A DNA stretch of 64,000 nucleotides from J029 sp964482495 (GTDB taxonomy: Bacteria; Planctomycetota; UBA1135), in NCBI GenBank assembly GCA_964482495.1, contig CAYZXS010000001.1, positions 124,001-188,000 of the forward strand, given 5' to 3'. The notes beneath the pieces were generated by a model. It had not been told where the DNA came from, did no database searches, and saw nothing but the letters and a program-made list of their open reading frames with translations. The position numbers and the translations under genes are program-made. Positions 52,867 through 63,665 of this stretch are shown one piece after another (the first letter of the stretch is position 1; each line of letters begins with the position of its first letter).

Positions 52867-54642
52867 ATGCTGCACCGCCCCTTGCTCCTCCTCCCCTTCC
52901 TCCTCGTCCCCGCCTGCGCCCAGGCGCCCAGCCAAGGCGGCGGCGCGGTCGACGCCGCCATCGCTCCGGCCGAGCTCGAGGGCCACGTCGCCTTCCTCGC
53001 CGACGACAGCCTCGAAGGCCGCCGCGCCGGCACCGGCATGGATCTGGCCGCCACCGAGTACATCGCCGCCCGCCTGGAGGCCGCCGGCGTCCTGCCCGCC
53101 GGCGAAGACGGAAGCTACTTCCAGGAGTTCGAGGTGGACCTGGAGCCCTTCGCCGGCGACTGCGCCCTGCGTTGGCCCGGCGGCGACTGGCAGGACGTCG
53201 GCACCGTGAAGGCCTCCGCCACGGCCTCCGTCACCGGCCAGCTGGTGGCCGCCGGCTACGGCTTGGTGATCGAGTCCCACGACACCAACGACTACGAGGA
53301 CTACAACGTCAGCGGCAAGATCGTCCTGGTCCGGCGCTACACCATGTTCGGCCCCAACGCCGACCCGCAATTCGCCTCGCTGGGCAACCTGCGGACCAAG
53401 ATCAAGGGCGCGGCCGGCGCCGGTGCCCTCGCGGTGGTGCTCGGCACCCACCCTGAGGACGTCGAGAAGGGCGGCGAGGCCGTCATCGACTTCGGTGACG
53501 TGCCCGGCACCATGCCGATCCCGGTGGTCACGGTCTCGCCCGAGCGCTTCGCCCAGCTCGAAGAGGCCTGCGGCGGCGAGGGCGGCCTGATGACCGGCGA
53601 GGTCACCGTCTCGGCCACGGTCAAGACCGGCAAGGCCATGTCCCGCAACGTGCTCGGCCTGATCCCGGGCGCCACCGACGAGGTGGTCGTCATCGGCGCC
53701 CACTACGACCACCTGGGCTGGGGCGGCCAGGGCAGCTTGGCTCCCGGTGTTCACGCCATTCACAACGGCGCCGACGACAACGCCTCGGGCACCGCGGTGA
53801 CCCTCGAGCTGGCCGAGCGCTTCGCCCTGGACCGCGACAAGCGCGACCGCGGCGTCCTGGTGGCGCTGTGGGGCGCCGAGGAGATCGGCCTCATCGGATC
53901 GCTGTACTGGGTCGCCAACCCGACCGTGCCGCTGGACCGGGTCAGCTGCAACATCAACCTCGACATGGTCGGGCGGCTCGAGAGCGGCGGCATCACGGTC
54001 GGCTCGCACGCCACCGCGGCCGCCTTCGCCGGCGGCCTGGACCGCGCCGACGCGCTGTTGAAGAGCCGGGGCGTCGACCTGGCGCTGAACCGGACCGGCG
54101 GGGAGTCCCCCGGCGGCGGCGGCTCGGACCACATGAGCTTCCACGGCGAGGAGATCCCGGCGCTGTTCTTCTTCTCCGGCCTGCACTCCGACTACCACAA
54201 GCCCAGCGACGACATCGAGAAGCTGGACTTCGACCGCATGGCCGGCCTGGCCGACGCCGTCGCCGCCCTGACCCAGGAGCTCGCCAACACCGACCGCGGC
54301 TCGCTGGCCTGGGTCCAGCCGGTGGCGGACCCGAACGCCAAGGAGCGCACCGTGACCGCGGCCCGGGTCTGGTTCGGCTCGATCCCGGACTACGCCGCCG
54401 ACCCCGAGGACGGCGGCATGCAGATCGCCGGCACCTCGCCGGGCGGCCCGGCTGAGAAGGCTGGGCTCAAGAAGGGCGACATCATTAAGAAGGTCGGCAG
54501 CTTCGAGATCGTCGACATCTACGACTTCATGGACTCGCTCGGCAGCTTCTCGGACGGCGACACCATCGACGTCGTGATCCTGCGCGACGGCGAGAGCATG
54601 ACGGTGAAGATGACCTTCTTCCCGCGCACCACCGGCGACTAG
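52867..54642 (+). CDS. Exported M28 metallopeptidase with PA and PDZ domains
   Basis: The 591-residue protein has a signal sequence with a possible lipobox (LVPAC, Cys at about 17) and a PA insert domain (about 100-240). The M28 catalytic core has di-zinc ligands in VVIGAHYDHLGWGG, NGADDNASGTAVTLEL, GAEEIGLIGSLYWV, NINLDMVGR and HSDYHKPSDD. A C-terminal PDZ domain (about 490-590; ISPGGPAEKAGLKKGD-like) ends the protein. It would be an aminopeptidase or carboxypeptidase acting outside the cytoplasm on peptides, with PDZ recruiting substrates. -10-like TATCTT lies at 52848-52853. It is followed at 11 bp by the aldolase-like gene. Confidence 0.9.
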   Translation: MLHRPLLLLPFLLVPACAQAPSQGGGAVDAAIAPAELEGHVAFLADDSLEGRRAGTGMDLAATEYIAARLEAAGVLPAGEDGSYFQEFEVDLEPFAGDCALRWPGGDWQDVGTVKASATASVTGQLVAAGYGLVIESHDTNDYEDYNVSGKIVLVRRYTMFGPNADPQFASLGNLRTKIKGAAGAGALAVVLGTHPEDVEKGGEAVIDFGDVPGTMPIPVVTVSPERFAQLEEACGGEGGLMTGEVTVSATVKTGKAMSRNVLGLIPGATDEVVVIGAHYDHLGWGGQGSLAPGVHAIHNGADDNASGTAVTLELAERFALDRDKRDRGVLVALWGAEEIGLIGSLYWVANPTVPLDRVSCNINLDMVGRLESGGITVGSHATAAAFAGGLDRADALLKSRGVDLALNRTGGESPGGGGSDHMSFHGEEIPALFFFSGLHSDYHKPSDDIEKLDFDRMAGLADAVAALTQELANTDRGSLAWVQPVADPNAKERTVTAARVWFGSIPDYAADPEDGGMQIAGTSPGGPAEKAGLKKGDIIKKVGSFEIVDIYDFMDSLGSFSDGDTIDVVILRDGESMTVKMTFFPRTTGD

Positions 54643-54652
54643 CCGCCCCGCC

Positions 54653-55783
54653 GTGATCGAGCTCGACGCGGTCCAGACCCCGGCCCTGCTGGTGCGTCTG
54701 GACCGCGTCCGTTCGAACCTGGCGGAGTTGCTGCGCCGTGCGGACGGGCCGGAGCGGCTGCGGCCGCATCTGAAGACCACCAAGATCCCCGAGGTCTGGG
54801 CGCTGCTGTTCGAGGCCGGGATCCGGCGTTTCAAGTGCGCGACGACCAAGGAAGCGGCGGTCCTGCTGCAGCTCGCCGAGGCGCGCGGACAGGAGGCCGA
54901 CCTGCTGGTGGCCTACGCCCACCGCGGCCCGAACCTGGCCCGGCTGGCGGCGCTGGCGGCGGAGCACCCGCGGCAACGCCTGTCCTTGCTGTGCGAGGAC
55001 CCGGAGCACGCGGCCGAGGCCGCAGGGAAGGGGCTGGGGCTGTACCTCGACCTCGACCCGGGCAGCCTGCGCTCGGGCGTGCCGCTGGACCAGGCCGGGC
55101 GGGCGGCGGCCACCGTGGCCGCGGCGGGGGAGGCGCTGCGCGGCTGGCACTCCTACGAAGGGGAAGTCCGTGATCCCGATCCTGCCGAGCGGCAGCGCCG
55201 CTGCTTCGCCCGGTACGAGCGGCTGCTCGAAGCTCTGCCCGCGCTGGAGTCCATCGCCGGCCCAGACCGGGCGGGAGAGCTCGAGCTGGTCACCAGCGGC
55301 ACGCCCGCCTTCGACGCAGCCTTGGCCTATCCGGGCTTCCGCGACCGCCTGCACCGCGTCAGCCCGGGCACCGTGGTCTTCCACGACCTGACCAGCCAGG
55401 AGTTCGGCCTCGAGGGCTTCCGCTTCGCCGCCACCGTGCTGACCACCGTCGCCAGCGCGCCCGCGCCGGGCCGCCTCACCCTCGACGCCGGCAGCAAGGC
55501 CGTCGACGCCGCCTGCGGGGTTCCCCACTGCGCCGTGGTCGGCTGGGACGGGCTCGTCCCCGAGGCGCCGAGCGAGGAGCACCTCCCGGTGGAGGCGCGG
55601 TCGGGCCGAACGCTGCCCGCCGGCGCTCGCCTGGAGCTGGTCCCGCGCCACGTCTGCCCGACCGTCAACCTCTACGACCTCGCGGTGCTGCTCGACGGGG
55701 AGCGGGGGGCCAGGCTCGTCCCGGTCCGCGGCCGCGGTCACGAGGTGGCGGCCGCTCAGTCCCCCGGCGGGATCGTCGGGTAG
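54653..55783 (+). CDS. PLP-dependent D-threonine aldolase / D-serine dehydratase-like enzyme
   Basis: The 376-residue fold-type III PLP enzyme has an alanine-racemase N-terminal-like barrel with the PLP-lysine motif RPHLKTTKIP (Lys41). GWHSYEGEVR and VTSGTPAFDAAL bind phosphate/substrate, and the C-terminal metal site is PRHVCPTVNLYD (His and Cys ligands of DSD1-type enzymes). It probably acts on D-3-hydroxy amino acids; aldolase versus dehydratase cannot be settled. GTG 54653 is the start. Its last 28 bp overlap the convergent anchored-protein gene. Confidence 0.85.
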   Translation: MIELDAVQTPALLVRLDRVRSNLAELLRRADGPERLRPHLKTTKIPEVWALLFEAGIRRFKCATTKEAAVLLQLAEARGQEADLLVAYAHRGPNLARLAALAAEHPRQRLSLLCEDPEHAAEAAGKGLGLYLDLDPGSLRSGVPLDQAGRAAATVAAAGEALRGWHSYEGEVRDPDPAERQRRCFARYERLLEALPALESIAGPDRAGELELVTSGTPAFDAALAYPGFRDRLHRVSPGTVVFHDLTSQEFGLEGFRFAATVLTTVASAPAPGRLTLDAGSKAVDAACGVPHCAVVGWDGLVPEAPSEEHLPVEARSGRTLPAGARLELVPRHVCPTVNLYDLAVLLDGERGARLVPVRGRGHEVAAAQSPGGIVG

Positions 55784-57939
55784 GCGGCGGCGAAGGCGGG
55801 GGTGGGACGGATCAGGGTCCACTCCTTCTGCGGCAGCCAACGCCCGTCGCCGGTCCGGTACTCGATGCGGTAGCGGCCGGGTTCCAACCCGATCAGCCAG
55901 CGCTTCCCCTCGGAGTCCAGCGGGACGTCGGTCCAGACCACGGGGCCGCCCGCAGTCCCTCGCACCAAGCCCATGGCCAGCTCCGTCAGCTCTTCGCGGA
56001 GCGCCGGATCCGTGGTCTCGCGGCGGCGCTTGGTCAGCCAGAGCAGGCTCTCCCGGTCGCCACCAGGCCGGACGCTGCCGCTGCGCAGGCGGGCCATGCC
56101 GCCGGCAGCATCCGGAGGCCCTTGGATCCGATAGGGGGCAGAGTAGGGCCGCAAGACGATGACCTGCTCCTCCTCGCCGTCGTCCTCGCAGAAGGCGCCT
56201 GCGCGGATCCAGGGGAGCTCCGGATCGTCCTGCAACCGGTAGAGGGCCACCCCCTTCGAACCCGGGTAGACCTGGAGGCTGGCGCCGCCCTCGCTCCAGT
56301 CGAGTTCCGGCGCCGGAAAATCCACCACCGAGGCCTCGAAGCGGAAGTCGAACCGGACCCGTCCGCCCCGCAGCGCATCCGCCGAGACCGCAGCAGAGCC
56401 GAGCTGGCCGAGGTCCAGCTCGAGGCTCCATCGGCGGATGCCGCGGTCGGTCCAGAGGCAGAGGTCGTCGACGGCCCGGTCCTCGACCGAGGCCGCCACC
56501 AGGCGCCAGTCCGGAGCCTGACCGTAGGTCTCGCCCGAGGCCTCCTCGAGGAGCACGCGGTAGTGGCCGCGCTGGACCCGCGGGAAGCGGAAGCCGCCGT
56601 CGATTCCGGTCCGCACCACCGTCCGGGCCTCGACCTCCGCGGGCAGCAGCGTCCGCGCCCACGGCCCCCAGTCCAAGAGCCGCACGGCGGCGTCCGGAAC
56701 CGGCCTCCCCGTCGGACCCAAGACCACCCCGGAGAGCGCCTGGCCCTCGGGCACCGGCAAGCTGCCGACTTCATTGAAGCCGGGGTGGAGCGTGGGGGCG
56801 AAGCCGACCGACCAGGCCAGGTCGCGGAGCAAGAGGAAGCGGGCGGCTTCGCCGCTCAAGCCGGGATCCAGCCCCGCGTCCAGGACAGGGCCATCCGGCC
56901 AGAGGCCGCCGGCGACCGCCGCGAGCGGGGTGAGGTGAGGCGATGCGGAGTCTGGATCCGGGAGCAGGAGCAGCCACTCGAGGCCGTCGGGAGCCGCTGC
57001 CCCGGCGTCCAGCTCCGCGCGCAGCCGCAGGATGTGGCCGAAGCGCTGGAGGCCGAGGTTCGCCACCTGGCCGGGGACCGGCCGGATCGCCGCCGAGGCC
57101 CAGAGCCTCTGCGCCCGGCTGGGGAGTGGATCGACCGACCCCTCCGGCCAGTCGTGGTCACAATAGACCTCCAGCCGGCAGGCGAGGTTCGAGCCCTTGT
57201 CCATCAGCTCGAGTTCGACGTCGATCAGCCCGTCCGCTCGCGGAGCGAGCAAGGGACCGACCCGCCAAGGGAGGCGATCCTCGTCGGCGAGCCGGGCCAA
57301 GGTCCGGGCCGTGCTGCCTCGCAGGTCCGTCACCGGATCCACCCAGGCGAGGCGGTAACGGACCTGGCGCAGGAACTCACCCTCCGGCAGCAGGCGGCAG
57401 AGCAGCCGCTGCGAACCCTCGATCGGCTCCGGCAACAGCTCGACGCGCAGTTCGCCCCGGTGCTCCTCCTCGACTACCCGCTTCTGCGGGGTCCGGCCCT
57501 CCGCGCTGAGTTGGAGCTCGAAGGCGCGGCCGGGCCAGGGGACTCGGAAGGCACCGCCGGTGGTCCAACCGAGGGTCCGCCACGGGTCGTTGAGGTGCCG
57601 CTTGGGGATCTCCGGGACGAAGGGGCGGATGCGCACGAGGGCACCAGCCAGCCCGCGGCTGGTGCCGTCCTCGACCCGGACCTGAAGCGGTGGGGCTCCG
57701 GTGGCGGCCCGGATCCCGGCCTGGAGCGAGGGCTGCGGGGAGGGCCTCCGCGCTGCCTGCGAGGCCAGCCGGAGGGGCGCCTCGCGGCTGTTCTCGAGGG
57801 CGGCCGTGGCGCCGCCCGGTTCCGGCACCGCCTCCGACGGCCCGGGCGCCCCCAAGATGGCGAGGACCGCCGCCAGGACCGCCAGCGCCGGCAGGGGGGT
57901 CGTCCAACGCCCCGCCTTCGGCCTGAGAAAAGAGAACAT
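55756..57939 (-). CDS. Large membrane-anchored protein with carboxypeptidase-regulatory-like repeats
   Basis: This 727-residue protein has one N-terminal membrane helix (about 15-35, PALAVLAAVLAILGAPG) and a long extracytoplasmic region. At least two beta-sandwich segments resemble CarboxypepD_reg repeats, one near residues 65-130 (VEDGTSRGLAGALVRIRPF) and a clear one near 400-480 (LSGVVLGPTGRPVPDAAVRL). These folds occur in surface and secreted proteins. No enzymatic motif is recognised. The start has TAGAAT 9 nt upstream. It overlaps the convergent D-threonine-aldolase-like gene by 28 bp. It may be a relative of the shorter protein at 3976-4737. Confidence 0.72.
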   Translation of the reverse strand: MFSFLRPKAGRWTTPLPALAVLAAVLAILGAPGPSEAVPEPGGATAALENSREAPLRLASQAARRPSPQPSLQAGIRAATGAPPLQVRVEDGTSRGLAGALVRIRPFVPEIPKRHLNDPWRTLGWTTGGAFRVPWPGRAFELQLSAEGRTPQKRVVEEEHRGELRVELLPEPIEGSQRLLCRLLPEGEFLRQVRYRLAWVDPVTDLRGSTARTLARLADEDRLPWRVGPLLAPRADGLIDVELELMDKGSNLACRLEVYCDHDWPEGSVDPLPSRAQRLWASAAIRPVPGQVANLGLQRFGHILRLRAELDAGAAAPDGLEWLLLLPDPDSASPHLTPLAAVAGGLWPDGPVLDAGLDPGLSGEAARFLLLRDLAWSVGFAPTLHPGFNEVGSLPVPEGQALSGVVLGPTGRPVPDAAVRLLDWGPWARTLLPAEVEARTVVRTGIDGGFRFPRVQRGHYRVLLEEASGETYGQAPDWRLVAASVEDRAVDDLCLWTDRGIRRWSLELDLGQLGSAAVSADALRGGRVRFDFRFEASVVDFPAPELDWSEGGASLQVYPGSKGVALYRLQDDPELPWIRAGAFCEDDGEEEQVIVLRPYSAPYRIQGPPDAAGGMARLRSGSVRPGGDRESLLWLTKRRRETTDPALREELTELAMGLVRGTAGGPVVWTDVPLDSEGKRWLIGLEPGRYRIEYRTGDGRWLPQKEWTLIRPTPAFAAAYPTIPPGD

Positions 57940-57948
57940 CCGTGCTCG

Positions 57949-57954
57949 ATTCTA
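57949..57954 (-). promoter_or_regulatory. -10 element (TAGAAT, 9 nt from ATG)
   Basis: TAGAAT on the minus strand precedes the ATG at 57939 by 9 nt, predicting a leader of about 2-3 nt. The thiC promoter region lies just to the right. Confidence 0.45.
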
Positions 57955-58023
57955 ATGCCTGGGGAGCGCCCAACCCAGCCGTTAAACTGCCTCCACACCG
58001 CCGGCCCGCCCGGCGGCCCAATC

Positions 58024-58099
58024 GGCCCGGGGTGGCCCTCAGGGGCCTGAGAACACACCCTTTGCACCTGATCCGGATCATGCCGGCGGAGGAAGTGCC
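58024..58099 (+). promoter_or_regulatory. TPP riboswitch (thi box) with embedded ribosome site
   Basis: The conserved TPP aptamer landmarks occur in order: CGGGGTG, a P3 stem GCCCT...AGGGGC, CTGAGA at 58048-58053, then ACCTGATC-GGAT-ATGCC-GCG. The 3' conserved end GCGGAGGAA contains the Shine-Dalgarno GGAGG (58088-58092), 7 nt before the thiC ATG. Ligand binding would bury the ribosome site, so control is most likely translational. A possible -10 TAAACT lies at 57983-57988. Confidence 0.93.
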
Positions 58100-59797
<1,698 letters not shown>

Positions 59798-59799
59798 GG

Positions 59800-60429
59800 G
59801 TGGCGCTCCGGCTCTACGGCAGCGCCATCTCCGGCAACTGTCTGAAGCCCGCGATGCTCCTCGAGCGGCTGGAGGCGGCCTGGGAGTGGGTGCCGGTCGA
59901 CATCCTGGCCGGGGAGGCGCGGACCGAGGAGTTCCGCCAGAAGAGCCCGCACGGCAGGGTGCCGGTGCTCGAGCTCGAGGACGGCCGCTGCCTGCCGGAG
60001 TCGAACGCCATCCTCTGCTACCTGGCCGAAGACACTCCCTGGCTCCCGGGTGATCGCTTCGCGCGCGCCACCGCGCTGCGCTGGCTGTTCTTCGAGCAGA
60101 ACAATCACGAGACCTCGATCGCGGTGTCGCGGGCCCTGAACAGCGGCTACTACGACGCCGTGCTCGACGCCGGCCAGCGTGCGGAGCGGCTGGCGCAGCT
60201 GCGAGAGCCCGGCCTGGCCGCCCTGGCCACGCTCGAGCGGCGCCTGGAGCAGGCCGACTGGCTGGCCGGCGAGCGGGAGACCGTCGCCGACTTAGCGCTC
60301 TACGCCTACACCCACAGCGCCGAGGAAGGCGGCTTCACCCTCGGAGACTTCCCCGCCGTCCGCGCCTGGCTCGACCGGATCGCCGGTCGTCCGCGGCACA
60401 TCGGCTTGGCCGCGCTGGCGGCGCGCTGA
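59800..60429 (+). CDS. Glutathione S-transferase family protein
   Basis: The 209-residue GST has an N-terminal thioredoxin-like domain (1-80; LRLYGSAISGNCLKPAMLLE, then SPHGRVPVLELEDG and LPESNAILCYLAE, the cis-Pro and Glu-Ser glutathione-binding residues). A helical C-domain (about 90-205) contains ADLALYAYTHSAEEGGF, where the Asp caps the conserved helix. GTG 59800 lies 2 nt after the thiC stop. A link to thiamine is unusual; shared transcription may be fortuitous. Glutathione-like thiol use agrees with the GCS2 gene at 12566. Confidence 0.86.
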   Translation: MALRLYGSAISGNCLKPAMLLERLEAAWEWVPVDILAGEARTEEFRQKSPHGRVPVLELEDGRCLPESNAILCYLAEDTPWLPGDRFARATALRWLFFEQNNHETSIAVSRALNSGYYDAVLDAGQRAERLAQLREPGLAALATLERRLEQADWLAGERETVADLALYAYTHSAEEGGFTLGDFPAVRAWLDRIAGRPRHIGLAALAAR

Positions 60430-60451
60430 GGCGCGACCCCGGCGGCTCCTC

Positions 60452-60457
60452 TAGGCT
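60452..60457 (+). promoter_or_regulatory. -10 element (TAGGCT, 6 nt from ATG)
   Basis: TAGGCT ends 6 nt before the sulfatase lipoprotein ATG, in the 34-bp gap after the GST gene. Confidence 0.45.
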
Positions 60458-60463
60458 GCCGGC

Positions 60464-62563
60464 ATGCCGCGCAAGCTCCCCCCGGTGCTCCCGCTCGCCT
60501 GCCTGGTCCTCGCCGCCGCCTGGGGCGCCGGCTGCTCCGCGACCTCCGGCGCCGGCGCTGACCCGGCCCAACCGAGCGCGGTGGCCGCCGCAGCCCGCCC
60601 CAACCTAGTCTTCGTCTTCGCCGACGACCACGCCTTCCAAGCCATCTCGGCCTACGACGGACGGCTCAACCGCACCCCCAACATCGACCGCCTCGCGGAC
60701 GAAGGCATGCGCTTCGACCGCTGCTTCGTCGGCAACTCGATCTGCGCGCCGGCGCGGGCCACGGTGCTGACCGGGCTGCACAGCCACGGCAACGGCGTCA
60801 TCGACAACCGCGCGGTCTTCGACGGGTCGCAGCGGACCATGCCCAAGCTGCTGCAGGCGGCCGGCTACCAGACCGCGGTCATCGGCAAGTGGCACCTGAA
60901 GTCGGAGCCGACCGGCTTCGACCACTGGGAGGTGCTGATCGGCCAGGGGCCGTACTACAACCCGCCGCTGCGCACGCCGGGCGGCGTCGTCCGGCACGAG
61001 GGCTACACCACCGAGATCATCACGGACCGCACCCTGCGCTGGCTGCGGGAGGACCGCGACCCCGAGCGGCCCTTCCTGCTGATGATGCAGCACAAGGCGC
61101 CGCACCGGAATTGGCAGCCGGGAGAGAAGGAGCTCCATCTCTTCGAGGGGGTCGACATCCCGGAGCCGGCCACGCTCTTCGACGACTGGAGCGGGCGCGC
61201 CAGCGCCGCCGCCGAGCAAGAGATGACCGTGGCGCGGCACATGAGCGACTTCGACCTCAAGCTGAAGCCGCCGAACAACCTGACGCCTGCTCAAGCCGCG
61301 ACCTGGGAGGCCGCCTTCGGACCGCGCAACGCCGCCTTCCGCGCCGACCCGCCGACCGGCGAGGCGCGCACCCGCTGGCAGTACCAGCGCTACCTGAAGG
61401 ACTACCTGCGGGTCATCGACGCCGTCGACCGCTCGGTGGGCGAGCTGCTGGCGGCCCTCGAGGAGCTGGGGCTGGCCGAAGACACCGCGGTCGTCTACAG
61501 CTCCGACCAGGGCTTCTACCTCGGCGAGCACGGCTGGTACGACAAGCGCTGGATGTACGAGGAGAGCTTCCGCACGCCTTTGATGGTGCGCTGGCCGGGC
61601 GTGGTCGAGGCCGGTTCGGTCAACACGGCCCTCTCGCAGAACATCGACTTCGCGCCCACCCTTCTGGCGCTGGCGGGGGTGATTCCGCCTGCCGACATGC
61701 ACGGCGAGAGCCTGGTGCCGCTGCTGCGCGGAGAGGCGCCGCCGGACTGGCGCCGCTCGCTCTACTACCACTACTACGAATTCCCCGGCGTGCACGCCGT
61801 GGCACGCCACCGGGGCGTGCGCACCGACCGCTACAAGCTGATCCACTACTACCAGAAGGGCGAGTGGGAGCTGTTCGACCTCCAGGTCGACCCAATGGAG
61901 CTGCGGAGCCTTGCCGACGACCCGCCCCATGCCGCCGTACGCGCCGAGCTCGAGGCGGAGCTCGAGCGGCTCGCGGAAGAGTACGGCGAGACCGACCCGG
62001 AGCGGCCGCGCGAGGATTACTACCGCGCCTACGCCCAGAGCCTGGCGGAGCAGGTGGAGCCGGAGGAGCTCCTGCGCCTCGACGGCGACGCCCGCGGCGA
62101 GCACCGAGTGGGGTCGATCTACGCCATGCCGCTGACCCTGGGCCTCTTCGTCCGGCCGGCCGAAGCCGGCGCCGAGGGCGTCCTGGCCGCGCACGGCGGC
62201 GCCAGCTTCGGCTACAGCCTCTCCCTGAAGGACGGACGGCCGCAGGTCTGCGTCCGGGACAACGGCAGCCTGTTCCAGGTCCACGACCCCGAGCGGCTTC
62301 CGGCAGACCGAGACACCCACCTGGCCTTCCGTCTAGCCGCCGACGGCCGCCTCGAGCTGTTCCGGGACGGCCGGCTCGTCGCCACCGGCGCCGCCCGGGT
62401 CGTCGGCCTGACCCCTCAGGACGGCTTCGCCGTCGGCTCCGACCCCGGTAGCCCGGTGGGGGAGTACGCCTCCCCGCACGCCTTCCGCGGCCGGCTTAGG
62501 GAGCTCCGCCTCTGGAAGGGTGCCTTGACCGTGGAACGGATCAACGGCTGGGCCCAGCGCTGA
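60464..62563 (+). CDS. Sulfatase lipoprotein with C-terminal LamG-like domain
   Basis: The 699-residue protein has a signal peptide with lipobox-like AWGAGC (Cys24), so it is probably anchored to a membrane. Metal Asp residues lie in VFVFADDHAFQ (Asp54-55) and the formylglycine motif is CAPARATVLTG with Cys94. GKWHLKSEP, MQHKAPHRNWQPGE and YSSDQGFYLGEHGWYDKRW, with metal Asp/Gln and Lys, follow. After about residue 545 a beta-sandwich of about 150 residues, LamG-like (GLFVRPAEAG, LSLKDGRPQVCVRDNG, ELRLWKGALT), may bind glycans. It is likely active on sulfated polysaccharides. It differs from the sulfatase at 21499 in architecture. Confidence 0.92.
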   Translation: MPRKLPPVLPLACLVLAAAWGAGCSATSGAGADPAQPSAVAAAARPNLVFVFADDHAFQAISAYDGRLNRTPNIDRLADEGMRFDRCFVGNSICAPARATVLTGLHSHGNGVIDNRAVFDGSQRTMPKLLQAAGYQTAVIGKWHLKSEPTGFDHWEVLIGQGPYYNPPLRTPGGVVRHEGYTTEIITDRTLRWLREDRDPERPFLLMMQHKAPHRNWQPGEKELHLFEGVDIPEPATLFDDWSGRASAAAEQEMTVARHMSDFDLKLKPPNNLTPAQAATWEAAFGPRNAAFRADPPTGEARTRWQYQRYLKDYLRVIDAVDRSVGELLAALEELGLAEDTAVVYSSDQGFYLGEHGWYDKRWMYEESFRTPLMVRWPGVVEAGSVNTALSQNIDFAPTLLALAGVIPPADMHGESLVPLLRGEAPPDWRRSLYYHYYEFPGVHAVARHRGVRTDRYKLIHYYQKGEWELFDLQVDPMELRSLADDPPHAAVRAELEAELERLAEEYGETDPERPREDYYRAYAQSLAEQVEPEELLRLDGDARGEHRVGSIYAMPLTLGLFVRPAEAGAEGVLAAHGGASFGYSLSLKDGRPQVCVRDNGSLFQVHDPERLPADRDTHLAFRLAADGRLELFRDGRLVATGAARVVGLTPQDGFAVGSDPGSPVGEYASPHAFRGRLRELRLWKGALTVERINGWAQR

Positions 62564-62575
62564 GGCCCGCGCGGC

Positions 62576-63610
62576 TCAGCGCAGCCAAGCGATGCCGTCC
62601 GGCTCCTTGCCGGCGGTCAGGAAGCGCACCACCTTGAGCTCGGCCAGGTCCAGTTCGGCGATGACGTCGGCGCCGGCGTTCGCGACCCAGGCGCGGCGGC
62701 TGTCGGCGGCGATGGTGATGCCGATGGGCACCGGCGAAGCGCCGAACTGGTCGCCGAACAGCCGGTCCTCGCCCTCGTCAGCGGCGGCCCGCTCGATCTT
62801 GATCCGGCCGAGCAGCTCGAAGTCTCCCGTGCGGTAGACCGCGACCTCGCCGGAGCGGGCGCAGCTGACCAGGGCCAGTCGGCTGTCGGGGGTGATCTCG
62901 ACTCGGATCGGGAAGCTGGCGCAGGCGATCTCCTTCAAGGGCTTGAGCGTGTCGGGGTTCAGCACGCTGACGGTGTCCGCGGCGCGGTTGGTGACCCACA
63001 GCTGGCGACCGTCGGCGGACACCGCGACGCCCTCGGCGCCGCCGCCGGTGGCGATCGGGTCCAGCACGGTGCCGTCGGGATCGACCGGGGTGACGTTGTT
63101 GGAGCCGATGTTGGCGACGAACAGCCGTCCACTCGGCGCCCGCGCCACCATGTGGCTGGCGCGCTGGCCGGTGGTTGCGCGGAGCACGACCTCACCCTTC
63201 TCGAGGTCCACCCTCCACAGCTGCTGGACGGTCTCGGCGGTGACCCAGAGGTGGCGGCCGTCCGGCTCGAAGGCCAAGCCGTGGGGCCGGATCGGCTCTC
63301 CCAACTCGATGACCCGGTCTCGCTCGCCCCTCTCGAGGTCGAGCACGCTCAGGGTGGCGCCGGCCTGCTGGCCTCCATAATCGGCGGCGACCGCCCAACG
63401 CCCGTCCGGGTGCACCGAGACCTCGTGCGGGCCGTCGCCCGTGTCCATCGTCGCCACGATCTCACCGCTGGCGAGGTCGATCAGCGATGCCGTGGCCTCG
63501 GCCTTGTTGAGCACGACCAAGCGGCCGGGGTGGGGGGGGCCGGGTTCTTGCGCCGCCTCGGCGGCCGGGAGGACCTGGAGCAGCAGCGGGAGCAGGGCGG
63601 CGGCGAGCAT
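62576..63610 (-). CDS. Secreted YVTN-type beta-propeller protein
   Basis: This 344-residue exported protein has a signal peptide at 1-19. It carries repeated blades of about 40 residues with the (Y/W)VTN/(F)VAN pattern: HLWVTAETVQQLWRVDL, LFVANIGSNNVTPVDP, QLWVTNRAADTVSVLNP and AWVANAGADVIAELDL. At least seven blades can be counted, enough to close a propeller. Such proteins usually bind partners or act as quinoprotein-like scaffolds; no catalytic residue set is visible. It is convergent with the sulfatase 12 bp away; a connection is not shown. Confidence 0.85.
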   Translation of the reverse strand: MLAAALLPLLLQVLPAAEAAQEPGPPHPGRLVVLNKAEATASLIDLASGEIVATMDTGDGPHEVSVHPDGRWAVAADYGGQQAGATLSVLDLERGERDRVIELGEPIRPHGLAFEPDGRHLWVTAETVQQLWRVDLEKGEVVLRATTGQRASHMVARAPSGRLFVANIGSNNVTPVDPDGTVLDPIATGGGAEGVAVSADGRQLWVTNRAADTVSVLNPDTLKPLKEIACASFPIRVEITPDSRLALVSCARSGEVAVYRTGDFELLGRIKIERAAADEGEDRLFGDQFGASPVPIGITIAADSRRAWVANAGADVIAELDLAELKVVRFLTAGKEPDGIAWLR

Positions 63611-63653
63611 GACCCCCGCTACGATGCCGGGCCGGCGGGGTTGGCGGAAGGCC

Positions 63654-63659
63654 TAGAAT
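63654..63659 (+). promoter_or_regulatory. -10 element (TAGAAT, 6 nt from ATG)
   Basis: TAGAAT ends 6 nt before the OsmC-family ATG, the same hexamer and spacing as recJ and the gene at 30013. Confidence 0.5.
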
Positions 63660-63665
63660 CCCGCC

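Noticed and set aside
54653..55783. Alanine racemase
   Set aside because: The C-terminal His/Cys metal site (PRHVCPTVNLYD) and RPHLKT motif match D-threonine aldolase / D-serine dehydratase, not Alr.
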